Source: Poa pratensis (lineage: Eukaryota; Streptophyta; Magnoliopsida; Poales; Poaceae). From it: a stretch of 64,000 nt of DNA. The stretch covers positions 45,218,030 to 45,282,029 of the forward strand of contig CAMZMU010000062.1 in the NCBI GenBank assembly GCA_947311845.1, read 5' to 3'. The position numbers and the translations under genes were made by a program. Each line of letters opens with the position of its first letter. Within the stretch, counting starts at the first letter, position 1. Below the pieces are notes generated by a model. It did no database searches. It was given only the letters and a program-made list of their open reading frames with translations, and was not told the origin of the DNA. Shown here one piece after another: positions 22,201-33,532 of this stretch.

Positions 22201-23058
22201 TGTTTCTTTCCATGTATCCCACTTAGTGACTGACATGTTTCAAACTTTCAATAGTAAATTCCTTGTGTAGCACAAGCGAGAAAATCATGTCCAAATTAAA
22301 CGTATTTGACGAGAGCGGGAGCGGTGCTTACTTATCCGGTATAGAACCCATAACAAGCCTTGTAACCCCATGGTCCCTGACCAGGGCGACGACACCGTCG
22401 TGGATTTGTTCGTTCTCGGTGACAAGAACACTTGCCTGCACCTGTGGTCAGAGGAAACTGTTAGTGCTAATACTTTGCTTGGCCTTTTTTTTTGACTTGG
22501 ACATCTAATTAATCTGTATTCTGTACTACTAAACATAAGCTAGTGTGAGAAGGGAAGGCTAGCAGTTTGGAACAAGAAAAAAAAAGAAAGGTACCTGCGA
22601 CCTGCGACAGAAGGCGAGGTAGGTAAGAAGGATCTTGTTCATTTCGTCCCTCTCGGACTTGCGATGGGAGGAGACGAGCTCCTCCGTAGCCTGAGCGGCA
22701 GGAATCTTTCCTACTGGAGAAGTAATTTGTCGTTAGGAAACACTCCTGGTTCTATCTTGTACAAGAAAACACGAAATGTTCGCACAAGAAAAAGAAAAGG
22801 AAGCGGAATTGGGGGCGTACGGAGGGTGGGGATGAACGGCGAGGGCTGGTGGACGTGGACGAGGGCGACGCGGGCGCAGGCGAATCGGCGGAAGGCCCAG
22901 CGCAGCAGCGGCAGTGTCTTCTCCGGCGACCTCCCGACGGCGACGTGGAGCAGCGGGTGGGCGTGGTGGTCGCGGCGCAGGACAGCGCCGCCTCTGCCGC
23001 CGTAGAGGAACCCGTTGGCGGCGGGGCTGGGCGGCGGCGACGGGCTCAGGACCTCCAT
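19259..23058 (-). CDS. USP / receptor-like kinase / U-box E3 ubiquitin ligase (PUB33/35-type), 7 exons, three frameshifts
   Basis: Exons read 23058-22821, 22714-22595, 22441-22332, 21933-21517, 21427-21305, 21127-20582 and 20091-19259 (TGA), all GT-AG. Corrected length is about 794 residues, usual for the family. In order: a universal-stress-protein domain (~25-160), a coiled coil (~297-410), a protein kinase domain (~460-700; DFG present, HRD replaced by HGG in VHGGLNLDNILLD), and a C-terminal U-box (FLCPILKETMDDPQVAADGL, ~720-794) that would bind an E2 for ubiquitin transfer. ATG 23058 is used because the frame upstream has only TTG. Frame breaks: +1 at ~22680, -1 at ~21801, +2 (GC) at 19961-19965; exon phases close when each is corrected. 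It is a pseudogene or carries assembly errors. The altered HRD suggests weak or no kinase activity, as in many relatives. Confidence 0.9.
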
Positions 23059-23560
23059 AGCCGATCGATCGGTCGATCCCAGCTCCTCCTCCGTGGCCTC
23101 TCTCGCGGCTGCAGCTGCGGTCAATAGATTGGTACAAGTACTTATGTCGCTTGCACCGTAGCAGAGTCGCTAGATGCCAAGGAACAGACAGAATTAACAA
23201 TAGGATTAGCTATTGTTAATTGAGAGAAGTGAAGAATATGCTTATGCTGGGAGGATCGATCGGCAGCTGCGAGTCAAACACGAGCTCGCCAGAGCATATG
23301 CGGCCAAGATCCTCCGTTTACTTGTACCTCCAACACCCACAAAACTTAATTAATAGCTCAAGAAATGGTTAAGGATGTGGTAGCCCAATCACACACTGTA
23401 GTGACGGAGTATACTAATCAGTAGGTTAGTATATTGCCCGGGGAAACGAAGCATCTAGCTGGTGGTTAGCTTGACTTACTCCACATGAAGCATATCTCCT
23501 AGTATGATCCATGATTCCCTCTCCTCCAACACAAATTAGGAAAGCATCTCCTAGTATGGT
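23059..23560. other. Upstream region of the U-box kinase gene; no gene seen
   Basis: This is the presumed promoter and 5' UTR of the minus-strand gene starting at 23058. I see no ORF of substance, repeat or clear TATA box. Confidence 0.3.
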
Positions 23561-24090
23561 CATGTTTTTTTTTTGTCATAACCGGGCGCTTGTGCGACTA
23601 TCTTTGAGTATTGTACGCAGTGGATGAGGAGAAGAAGATGCCTCAGGGGCGTTGCTAGTTTTCGCACGTGTGAGATCTTTTCTGAATATTCCTTCGTCGG
23701 AGCCGCCGTCAGAGCACCCCCGCAGGCACCGCCGGCCGAACCGCCATCTGTCCCGCCCGCGGTCGGCGCGCTGCCGCGACGCCTCGTCGCCCCGCCCGCC
23801 CCCATCTCCTCCGCCGGTCCGCCGCCGCCCCGGCATCCCTCTAACCCCGCCCTCTTCTCCGGCGCCGGCGAGCCCCGTACCCCCCCCCCCCCAAGTTAAG
23901 TCTCTCCTCACTGTCGCCGCCTCCGCCGCGGCCAGCCGAGGCTCCGGTGGCTCTGAATCAGCTGGCCACCACCGCCGTCGGGGAGGAAGAAGGGAGAGGA
24001 AGAAGTCAACTCGTGAGCGTGAGATCTGTGCGAGGCTTCGCACGTTCGTTAATAAGCAATTCTGCCTCACATGACGTTGCGTGAACACGT
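23561..24090. other. GC-rich low-complexity stretch, unassigned
   Basis: This is a CCG-rich block with a long C run at about 23880-23892. ORFs on both strands are Pro/Arg/Gly-rich by composition and match no family I know. It may be a transposon fragment or an untranslated GC-rich exon relic. Confidence 0.3.
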
Positions 24091-24489
24091 TTTATTTGGG
24101 TGGCAATCTCCACGTCAGAACAGTTGGCGATTATGAGCCTAGCGATCGGTGCATTGCAACAAGTTTCTCGGCAAGTAGGTGTGACAACATAGGGTGACTT
24201 TATTTTTGGTGATGACTACAAAGTCTCAATTTTAAGGCGACGACAGTGTTTCTGCACTGTTATTTTTCTAGTCTTCGCTATTGGAGAACATTTGCTGAAG
24301 TTTAGGTGTTTTCAAATTGGTGGTTGTTTCCCGCTGCGAGTTCCTCATCGCCCTAGCTGGGCCATGTTATATTTCTTCTTTCCTTTTCTTTTGGATGTGT
24401 GCATTTTTATTTCTCGATCAACTCTTGACATTTTGTTAGAGCCCGAGTGTAATTGGTATTTTCTTGATATTAATATATTTTATTTATAA
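24091..24489 (+). mobile_element. Possible non-LTR retroposon 3' tail
   Basis: The stretch ends in TTAATATATTTTATTTATAAAAAA, a type of terminus I associate with plant LINE 3' ends, and directly abuts the truncated Gypsy element C. No coding domain or duplication could be confirmed. Confidence 0.3.
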
Positions 24490-25618
24490 AAAAGGGCGAG
24501 GCCTTGACAAGGAAGGTTCTAGTGATACCATCTCTTTTGGTGTTACCATGGTTTCATATTTTATTATGAGAGAGGGAGACACGGTTTCATATATCTCAAT
24601 AATATTAAGTCTCCTCTCTTTATGTTGAAAATTTTGAAGTTGCACTTGTTTTGCCTTCCTATGCTAGTCACTTTGTGCTTCATTGATTTGTTTTCTTACA
24701 AGGCCCCTATGCATAGGAAGAGTGTTAGATTTAAACATGTTTTATATATGCTTCTTGATGCTCTTTATTATGTTTCAACTCTTATCCTTATGTGAGCATC
24801 ATAAAAATTACTGAGCCTAGCTAAAAGGCATTAAAGAAAAGCGCTTATGGGAGGCAACCCATTATTTTTATTTCTGCAATTTTTCTTTTATTGAGTCAAG
24901 GAGGATGTTTACTTCTGTAGCAACTCCTTTGTATCTTTATTTTCTCGCATTGTTGTGCCAAGAGTAGCCTCTAATGTTAAAGATGATGCTTAATTTTGAT
25001 TGCTGCGCAGAAACAGATTTTTGCTGTCCACTGTACGAAATTCCTAAAATCACCAGATTGTTAATAAAATCTGAAAAAATTTGTGCGCAATCTTTATGAA
25101 TGACTGAATCTTTCATTAGTTCAAAGTATTTTGATCTGAGCGTCGTAAGTGACTTGAAAAAAATTCGTCTTTGCGGACTGTTCTGTTTTAGACAGATTAT
25201 GCCTTTTTATTTTGCATTCTCTCTTTTACTTAGTGTTGAGTGAAATTCTTTTGGGTGGAAGAGCTTCACGTAACATCAGTGGCTGTAGCTAATGTTTAAA
25301 GTAACGAGTCATATTGCGTCTTTATAGAACATGTGATTTTTTGATTGTGCACTAACCCTCTAATGAGATTTACTTTGAGTTTGGTGTGACGGAAGTTTTA
25401 AAGGGTCAAGAGAGAAGGATGATATAATAGGATCAAGAAGAGTGAAGAGCTTAAGCTTGGGGAGGCTCCCATGGATCTCCCCAGCATATTTCAAGAAGAC
25501 TCAAGCGTCTAATCTTGGGGATGCCCAAGGCATCCCCTTCTTCATCGGCAAAATTATCAGGTCATCTCTAGTGAAACTATATTTTAATTCTTTCACATCA
25601 TATGTGCTTTTCTTGGAG

Positions 25619-26243
25619 TGATGAGGGAATAATAACCCGGTAGGCCCATGGAGAGGAAAGCATGACCCGCCAGGCAGGAGACCGGGCGAGGCCAGCCATC
25701 ATCATCATGGGCCGGGTTACACTGATGGGCCGGTGAGCTTGTCGGTAACCCGGTTTACACAAGAAAGGTTCGAGAAGACCCGGAGGCGGTATGCGTCATG
25801 AAGTCCAAGACTTGGAGGATACGAAAGACAAGACGAGTTGGAATAGGACTCCAATTTCGGGTAGAACCCGGCCTTACCATGTAAAGAACCAGGAGACCCG
25901 GCCATCTATATAAGCGGGCTCCTAGGTCATAAATAGGGAGGTCTGACAAGTTCTACAAGTTCTAGAGATAAGCCGAATAAGATAGACATGAGAGAGAGCT
26001 CAAGAGAGAGTTTCCACGCCGGAGTCATCCAAATCCGGCGATCGCCATGAGCGCACCATGTAATATGTGATCATATAGTGAGTTATAGCAGCACGTAGGG
26101 ATCCTCCACCGCGGGGACCCGAAGCTGGGTAAAAAATATCTTCTCCCCCGTAGAGCTAGACCATCTCTTGAACACCAGAGTCGCCTTGCCCCCAATCTCA
26201 AGTTACCTCGTGTAACATCTGCCGTGTTATCTACCCCACGACA
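25619..26243 (+). repeat. Element E 5' LTR
   Basis: A 625-bp LTR, TG..CA. A TATATAAG core-promoter box lies at 25907-25914. It is preceded by the TGGAG duplication. Confidence 0.92.
25907..25914 (+). promoter_or_regulatory. LTR TATA box (element E)
   Basis: TATATAAG followed by a GC-rich leader. The same box is in the 3' LTR at 30293-30300. Confidence 0.55.
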
Positions 26244-26723
26244 GTTGACGCCCACCGTGGGGCCTGCGTCCAAGTGTGTCCTCGTTAAGGGAGAAGCGCT
26301 GCGAGGGATGGAGAAAATCGCCGTCGACGAGAACATCAGCAACCAGCAAGAAGATCGCATCGTTCATGATTTTGGGTAAAACCTGGAAGCAATATTCGCC
26401 GGAAGAAGATTTGCTGGAGCAAGAGAAGCCGGCTTGAAGGAGTCAAGCGAGCCAGCCATGGAGGACCCAGAGACGGGACAGCTCAGGAACAATACCGACT
26501 TTGATCCAGATGAGAATCGGAGCACCAGCGCCTCGAGTCCCAAGGCAAGACTAATCAAAGCAAAGGGATGAGTTTTGGGTGAATAGCACGTACGCCGGCC
26601 GCCGGGTCATAATCGAGAGAGCCGGCAATAGCAGGGATCTCGGCGTTATCATCATCAAAATCATGTCAAGTACGGCCGGCGGCCGGATCCCACATAGCTT
26701 GCAAGTTTGATCTGATTGAGTAG

Positions 26724-26882
26724 AGAACTAGGTAGAGGCCTAGTGGTTGGGTCACGGTGGTGCATCCCAGCCGACCGGGGTTCGAATCCTATCAGGATCG
26801 AATTTCCGTTGCTCTCACCTGGGTGGGATACTTTTATAAAAAAAGCCCTGGGTGCTAGTACCCTTGGGTCTCATTTTTTTTT
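26724..26882 (+). mobile_element. Au-like SINE, ~159 bp
   Basis: A tRNA-derived head carries an A box (GGCCTAGTGGTTGGG, ~26737) and a B box (GGTTCGAATCC, ~26779). The body ends in CTCATTTTTTTTT. It is flanked by perfect 14-bp duplications ATCTGATTGAGTAG at 26710-26723 and 26883-26896. Box spacing, the T-tract end and size match the Au SINE family of Triticeae and other plants. It is inserted in the interior of element E. Confidence 0.88.
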
Positions 26883-27889
26883 ATCTGATTGAGTAGCGCA
26901 TGGCTAGGTTTAGTTGGATCCGGAGTACCAGGATGTGGCGGGACCGGGTCGAATACTCTTCCAATAGCCCACAGAAGGAAAGTTACACTGAGATTGCTCA
27001 ACAGGGACTAGTTGCGGAAAGGAAATTTGAATCGGGATCAGTGCAGCGATACAAGGAAATCAAAACAGGCCAATTTATACGACATTACTCGCAAAGGATC
27101 GTTGGAACAAGTACCGACAAGGAAGGAAAATTGAAACAGCTAGCTTGCTACATGGGCATCATGTACGTGAGCTGAGAGAAAACGAACCAAATAAAGCATA
27201 AAGCAGATCGGTTATGCAAAGGAGCCGGCAGCAGTTTGCAGTTCTGTAGGCACACAGCCTACCAGCCGGGTCAAGTCATGATATGGAAAGAAAAAGAGAC
27301 CGACCAGGAATCAAGTAGTACACCAATCAGAATCAAAAGGCTATCACGTTCCAAAGAAAAGAAAAAAGAGGGATCCGGAGAGTGGCCCCTTGCTTTGCAT
27401 GGACAGTGCTACTTATGTGATTGGCTCCATGTTTTGGGAAAGAAAAAAAAAAGAGTATAAGGAAGATGTGGCAGCTCAACAACAGAATATCACATCCATC
27501 GCCGGCCACGCAAGGGTCGACGACCCGGCCACGGCCGGCTTTAGGCGTACGTCCACGACCCGGCTGCGGCTGGGTCGGCTTCTGCAGTAACACGATCATC
27601 TTCAATCTTGTCGCGGCCGCCCAGGACGGTCTGCGTTCCCTCACAGCGTCATCAACGCAGGAAAGCAAAATCAGCTAAGTTGCATTTATATTTAAATTTC
27701 ATATCATATTTATTCAGTCAATTATATCTGGCTCCTTTGAGTCAAACCCGGCAGTTAAAATATCCTGTTTAGGAGGAGATTACAAAGATCATCCAAAAGA
27801 TTGCTGGAAACTTTTCAAAGTCGAGTTATTTATCGCTCGCAATGGGTTTGTCAAAGTCGAGCTATCTATTGCTTGCAGTGGATTTCTTA

Positions 27890-28430
27890 ATAACAAGGTT
27901 GCTATTAAAGTGCCATCGATGTGCTCCGGCTCAAATCGCCGGCGCATGCCTTATTCATTATTATCATCCTGGCTCAATTGCCGGTCTATACATTATTCAC
28001 TGTCATCAATCTAGCTCAATCGCCGGCTCATATCTTATTCATTATCCTCATCCGGCTTAATCGCCGGCCTATACATTATCTATTATCATCTTTCCAGATC
28101 TATCGCCGTATTTCGGCCTATCCTTTATCATTATTCCGGCTCAATCGCCATACTCTGGCTTATACATCATTAACGCCAAGAGCGTGCCAAATGTTTATCA
28201 TTCAGAAGGACGAATCCTAAAATCCGGGTCTCCCTATTATCAATGGTTGGGTTGAAGACATGGATCTTACCATGAAACATCTCTCAACTTCAGTTATTTT
28301 TCAGTTATCAATGGTTGGGTTGAAGACATGGATCTTACCATGAAACATCTCCCGGCTTCAGTTATTTTTCAGTTATCAATTGTTGGGTTGAAGACATGGA
28401 AAATCCATGAAACATCCCCCGACTTTAATT
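27890..28430 (+). repeat. Tandem repeats inside element E
   Basis: 27900-28170 holds degenerate ~45-bp units built on CTCAATCGCCGG..TATACATTATTCA. 28230-28430 holds three ~75-bp units containing ATGGTTGGGTTGAAGACATG. Both are non-coding. Confidence 0.7.
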
Positions 28431-28499
28431 ATTTGCAGATTGTTAGCGTGCCCAGGAGTGTTTCGCAACTTCGGTTAGCGTGCCCAGGAGTGCTTCGCA

Positions 28500-29530
28500 A
28501 CATTGTGCATATTGGGTCTTGGGGGCTGATCGCTCGAAAAGCGCAGTTACAAACTCAAGACCCGGCATATAAGCCACTTTGGTCATGGGGGCTGATTATC
28601 AGTTATTGGTACAGCTGCAATCCCATGGCCCGACCTAATTCAGAGCCATTATATTCTTGGTTATCTAAACTTAAGCTCGATGTGAAACGCAATTATATGG
28701 CCTGATTGCGTGCCTGTAAACTCAATCAGTCATGAGGCCCACTGGGACTTGACTGACCCTGTTTTTAACAGAGAGCTCGCAACAGTGAAGATCCATGCGA
28801 AAGTCGGCTTACAGTTTATAGAAAACAAAAGGGTCATCTAAACCAAAGGGATTTGCAGAACGACATATCACGTTCATCAAAAAAGCAAACCCTCAGGGTG
28901 CACGTACACCATCAGCATAAATATTCATCAGTTACTACAAGCCCATCGGGTTAAATGATATTGCTTCATGTATAGGGACAATTATTTGCAGGGTCAATCT
29001 ATAACCCGGCAGCAGAAGCCGGCTTATCAAGCTTAAAAAAGTCAGAAAAATTTCATGCTAAAAGCAGGTCGTGTGAAGGCCAAGGAAAGAAGAAACAATA
29101 GTCGAGTGAAGTTGTTATCCGGACTATCAACGAATCATTACACCGGACTCTGTCAGATATTATGATCGTTCCAATGGAGGTAATTCTTGATCGGAGCTAC
29201 AGTGTTTCAAATTTATGAGGTTATAAAAGGAAAAGTGTGAGTCCCAGGTGGCTGTGGACAGCTAACCCGGCACTTGGGGGCTACTCAGTTTGAAGCTAAA
29301 TTTTTTGAATTAATGAAGAAGTCCCAGACTGCTGCAGGCACGCAACCCGACACTTGGGGGCTACAGTATTTGAAGATCAAAATTTCTTTCAGAGGTACAA
29401 GATGCAAAAGTCCCAGGTCGCTGCAAGCATACAACCTGGCACTTGGGGGCTACGCAGTTTGAAGTTTTATATTTATTCATCAAGCACCAAGTTATCGCGA
29501 GGTGATAAACTCGGGGCTTGGGGGCCTACA
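28500..29530 (+). repeat. Repeated polypurine-tract-like modules in element E
   Basis: Units ending CACTTGGGGGCTAC recur at about 29271, 29351 and 29440, each preceded by GTCCCAG..GCTG and followed by (C)AGTTTGAAG. Related CTTGGGGGC/CATGGGGGCTGA strings occur near 28514, 28582 and 29515. They resemble the element's own polypurine tract (CCTGGGGGCTAC before 30005). Confidence 0.65.
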
Positions 29531-30004
29531 GGTTATATACGTGAGAAAAATCGAGGTTAATGTTCTTGAGAACCGGTAAAGCTGGAGGTATTTGCGCCGG
29601 GTCTTGAAAGATAGCCTCCATGTGAGTAGGCTTCATCAAGTTTGGATCGTAGGAATTTGGAGCATCCTTCAGCACAGCCTCTGTATGAGTAGGCTCCATC
29701 AAAAAACAGGTCAAAGGAACCACAAAGAAAAATATGGGGAATATTCTTGGCAGAATAAGCGTGAGTTAAACCTGGAGGCGTATGAACCCAGTAGACAGTA
29801 GCCGGGTTATGATATGGATCGCCAAGAAGAGCCGGCCTAGCTAAAGAAAAAGCAATGTAACCCGGACTTTATATTTTTTGTGAGTATTTCTTATTTTCAG
29901 GAGGTTAACCCGGACATCAAGGATGGCGGCTCCCTTGAGTAATAAAGCTTGAAGCTAAAAGAGAAGCACGCCAAACCCGACGTCCAAGTTAACCTGGGGG
30001 CTAC

Positions 30005-30628
30005 TGATGAGGGAATAATAACCCGGTAGGCCCATGGAGAGGAAAGCATGACCCGCCAGGCAGGAGACCGGGCGAGGCCAGCCATCATCATCATGGGCCG
30101 GGTTACACTGATGGGCCGGTGAGCTTGTCGGTAACCCGGTTTACACAAGGAAGGTTCGAGAAGACCCGGAGGCGGTATGCGTCATGAAGTCCAAGACTTG
30201 GAGGATACGAAAGACAAGACGAGTTGGAATAGGACTCCAAGTTCGGGTAGAACCCGGCCTTACCATGTAAAGAACCAGGAGACCCGGCCATCTATATAAG
30301 CGGGCTCCTAGGTCATAGATAGGGAGGTCTGACAAGTTCTACAAGTTCTAGAGATAAGCCGAATAAGATAGACATGAGAGAGAGCTCAAGAGAGAGTTCC
30401 CACGCCGGAGTCATCCAAACCCGGCGATCGCCATGAGCGCACCATGTAATATGTGATCATATAGTGAGTTATAGCAGCATGTAGGGATCCTCCACCGAGG
30501 GGACCCGAAGCTGGGTAAAAAATATCTTCTCCCCGTAGAGCTAGACCATCTCCTGAACACCAGAGTCGCCTTGCCCCCAATCTCAAGTTACCTCGTGTAA
30601 CATCTGCCGTGTTATCTACCCCACGACA
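30005..30628 (+). repeat. Element E 3' LTR
   Basis: A 624-bp copy of the 25619-26243 LTR, followed by TGGAG. Confidence 0.92.
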
Positions 30629-32484
30629 TGGAGCGTCTGTGTGCTTTTATTTTTAGTATTGTCTTTTATTTTCAATAAGCTTGACTGGACCCTAGCATTC
30701 TTGATTGGGAGAGAGACACGCTCCGCTTTTTCATGAGAATACTCCTATTCTTCACTTATATTTGTTGAGTATTCATATCTAGCGATGTTCAGCTTTTAGC
30801 TCTTGTTTTCATGTATCTCTTGTCAGAGCTATTAGCTTTCTTTTGTAGAAAGTACTCTCTTGCTTCACTTATATCTGTTTGGAGAGTTGATGAAATAAAT
30901 TGATTGGTGTTTGGTTGGTTCAGAAAATGTTGCATGTGGAAATTGGTATAAGGAAAAACTTGCTTAATCTTGTAGATCACTAATATGGATAACTTGATGC
31001 TTGTCAATTGTTTTGAGTTAACAAGTAGATCATGATTAAATTTGTGCATCACATGAGTTAAGCCTATTAGTGAAGAACTACCGTAAAGCTTGTTGAAAAT
31101 TTGGTTTGCATCGGTGGTATCTCTAAAATCTAAATATTTTCTAATAAACGGGTTTGATTAACAAGAAATACGGTATGAAGTCTTATAACGTTTGCAATAT
31201 GTTTGTCATATAAAACTTGGTGTACGGGTTGATATTCTTGTTTGCTTACATAAACCTTGCTAGCCTAAACTCTGTACTGAGAGGGAATGCTTCTCGTGCA
31301 TCCAAATCCTTGAGTCAAAATCCATGCCATTTGTGTCCACCATAACTACCTATATGTGGTATTTCCTTGCCACTCCAAGTAAATTTTTCATGTGCTACAT
31401 TTAAATTATTCAAAATGTTATTATTCCCTTTTTGTGTCAATGTTTACTAGCTCATGAGGATTTAGTGTGATTATTCTTTATTCTGGTTGTCAAATGGACT
31501 TTTACACCTGGACTAGCGGCATATACATCCGCTTATCCTCTAATTTTGCAAAAAGAGCTGGCAACGGGGTGCCCAGTCCTAATTAATTACAACTTTAACC
31601 ATTAATTCTCTTCACAATTTTGCCCTGATTCAACAGTAAGCAATGACAAACCAGTGAAATATCTGCATATGTGTAAACCAAAGAGAAAAAGGGATGATCT
31701 GCCTTACTGGTAGAAATAACGTCCCTATGGGAGCCGCTCTTAAAAGTCTGTTTGACAGGTAGAATACTGTTCTCACCCGCTACCATTCCTTGACAATTAG
31801 CAAACACCTCTCAAAAATAGATACTCCTCCATGGTATGTGATTGATGGAAGGCACCCGAGGATTCGGTTAGCCATGGCTTGTGTTAGCAAGGTTGGGAGG
31901 AGTATCAAATATTTTATGCAATCTTTATATGCTTTCAAAAACCTAAAACCTCTAGCACATGACTTAATCCCTGCTTCCCTCTGCGAAGGGCCTTTCTTTT
32001 ACTTTTATGTTGAGTCAGTTTTCCTATTCTTTCTGTCTTCCACAAGCAAACACTAGTGTCAATTTTGTTACAACATGCGTTATATGCAACGTATTGGACT
32101 TGTTATACTACTTTGTGTTGACGATATCCATGAGATAAATATGTTGAAAGTTGAAGCAAATGCTGAAATTTAATTCTTTCTTTGTGTTGATTGAATATCT
32201 TTTATTAGAAACTATTGCTTTATGAGTTAACACTTATGCAAAATGCTTTGATGCTTGTCTTGAAAGTACCATTCATGAAAACGATTAGCTTGTGTGATTC
32301 ATTGTTTACTCATTATCTATTTGGTAGCAAATTATAGACCATTGACTTGGATCACTTCATTCATTTACATGTGCCTTGCAATATTATATGATCAAGATTA
32401 TGATGGTAGCATGTCACCTCAAAAATTATTTTGTTTTTATCGTTTACCTACTCGAGGACGAGCAGGAACTAAGCTTGGGGATGC

Positions 32485-33532
32485 TGATACGTCTCCAATG
32501 TATCTATAATTTTTTATGTTCCATGCTTGTTTTATACCAATTGCTACATGTTTTGCATCTACTTTATGTCACTTTTATACATTTTTTGGGACTAACCTAT
32601 TAACAAGATGCCGAAGTGACAGTTCCTGTTTTCTGTTGTTTTTGTATTCCAGAAAAGCTAGTCTGGAAATATTCTCGGAATTGGACGAAACTTCACGGGG
32701 GATGCTATTTTTTACCAGAACACACCAGATGGAGCAAAGGAGCAACAGAGGAGGGCCACCAGGGCGCCACACGCCACCAGGGCGCGGGCCCCACCTCTGC
32801 TGCGCCCTGGGGTGGTGTGGGCCCCACGGGTGCCTCCAGCCGCCGCCCTTTCGCCTACTTATTCCCCCCGACGCGAAAACCCTAAGGGCCTGAGCCAATA
32901 TCCACGAAAAGTTCCAGAGACGCCGCTGTCGTCAACCCTAGCTCGGGAGGGTCCAGAACCTCTTCCCGGCACCCTGCCGGAGAGAGGAATCGTCACCGGA
33001 GGCCTCTACATCGCCATGCCTGCCTCCGGAGTGATGCGTGAGTAGTTCATCCTTGGACTACGGGTCCATAGCAGTAGCTAGATGGTTGTCTCTCCAATTT
33101 GTGCCATCATGTTTAGATCTTGTGAGCTGCCCTACATGATCAAAATCATATTATTGTAATGCTACATGTTGTGTTTGCTGGGATCCGATGAATATTGAAT
33201 ACTATGTCAAGTTGATTATCAATCTATGCCCTATGTTATTTAAGATCTTGCATGCTTTCCGTTACTCGTAGATGCTTTGGCCAAGTAGATGCTTGTAACT
33301 CCAAGAGAGAGTATTTATGCTAGATAATGGGTTCATGCCTCCATTTAATCTGGGACAGTGACAGAAAGTTCTAATGTTGTGGATGTGCTGTTGCCACTAG
33401 GGGTAACCTAACGATGCTATGTCCACGGGCATATGTGTTTGTTTACATTACGCGCTTTACTTAATGCGATTATCCGTTGCTTGCAACTTAATACCAACGG
33501 GGGACTCGGATGACAACCCGGCGGTGGATTAT
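32485..33532 (+). repeat. Element C 3' LTR, first part
   Basis: Starts TGATACGTCTCC, a Triticeae Gypsy LTR start. It is interrupted at ATTAT (33528-33532) by element A and resumes at 55688-56230. The joined length, about 1.59 kb, equals the uninterrupted LTR of element B (60746-62333). The ATG-initiated ORFs inside are LTR sequence, not genes. Confidence 0.88.

Larger units (their letters stand above)
25619..30628 (+). mobile_element. Element E: non-coding LTR retrotransposon (LARD-like), 5.0 kb
   Basis: LTRs of 625 and 624 bp (25619-26243, 30005-30628) begin TGATGAGGGAATAATAACCC and end CCCCACGACA. TGGAG duplications (25614-25618, 30629-30633) flank the element. It is inserted in element C, since joining the flanks restores the CTTGGAGCGTCTG sequence seen in B. 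After the 5' LTR comes GTTGACGCCCACCGTGGGGC, a primer-binding-site-like string; before the 3' LTR is CCTGGGGGCTAC, the polypurine tract. The 3.8-kb interior has no gag or pol and is largely tandem repeats plus a SINE. By eye about nine differences separate the LTRs. Confidence 0.9.
24490..32484 (+). mobile_element. Gypsy element C: internal region, 5'-truncated, split by element E
   Basis: Segments 24490-25618 and 30634-32484 are the 3' internal part of a plus-strand Gypsy element. They match, in reverse, element B at ~57151-59770, for example GCGCTTATGGGAGGCAACCC and AGCTTGGGGAGGCTCCCATG. C ends in a purine-rich AAGCTTGGGGATGC directly before its 3' LTR. No gag, protease or reverse transcriptase remains, and the 5' LTR is missing. 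The break at 25618/30634 is the E insertion with TGGAG duplications. Confidence 0.8.

Noticed and set aside
23560..24088. Overlapping Pro/Arg-rich ORFs on both strands
   Set aside because: Low-complexity CCG-rich DNA, no start context, introns or family motif.
26730..26815. Possible tRNA gene
   Set aside because: A and B boxes are present but no cloverleaf; the duplications and T-tract identify a SINE.
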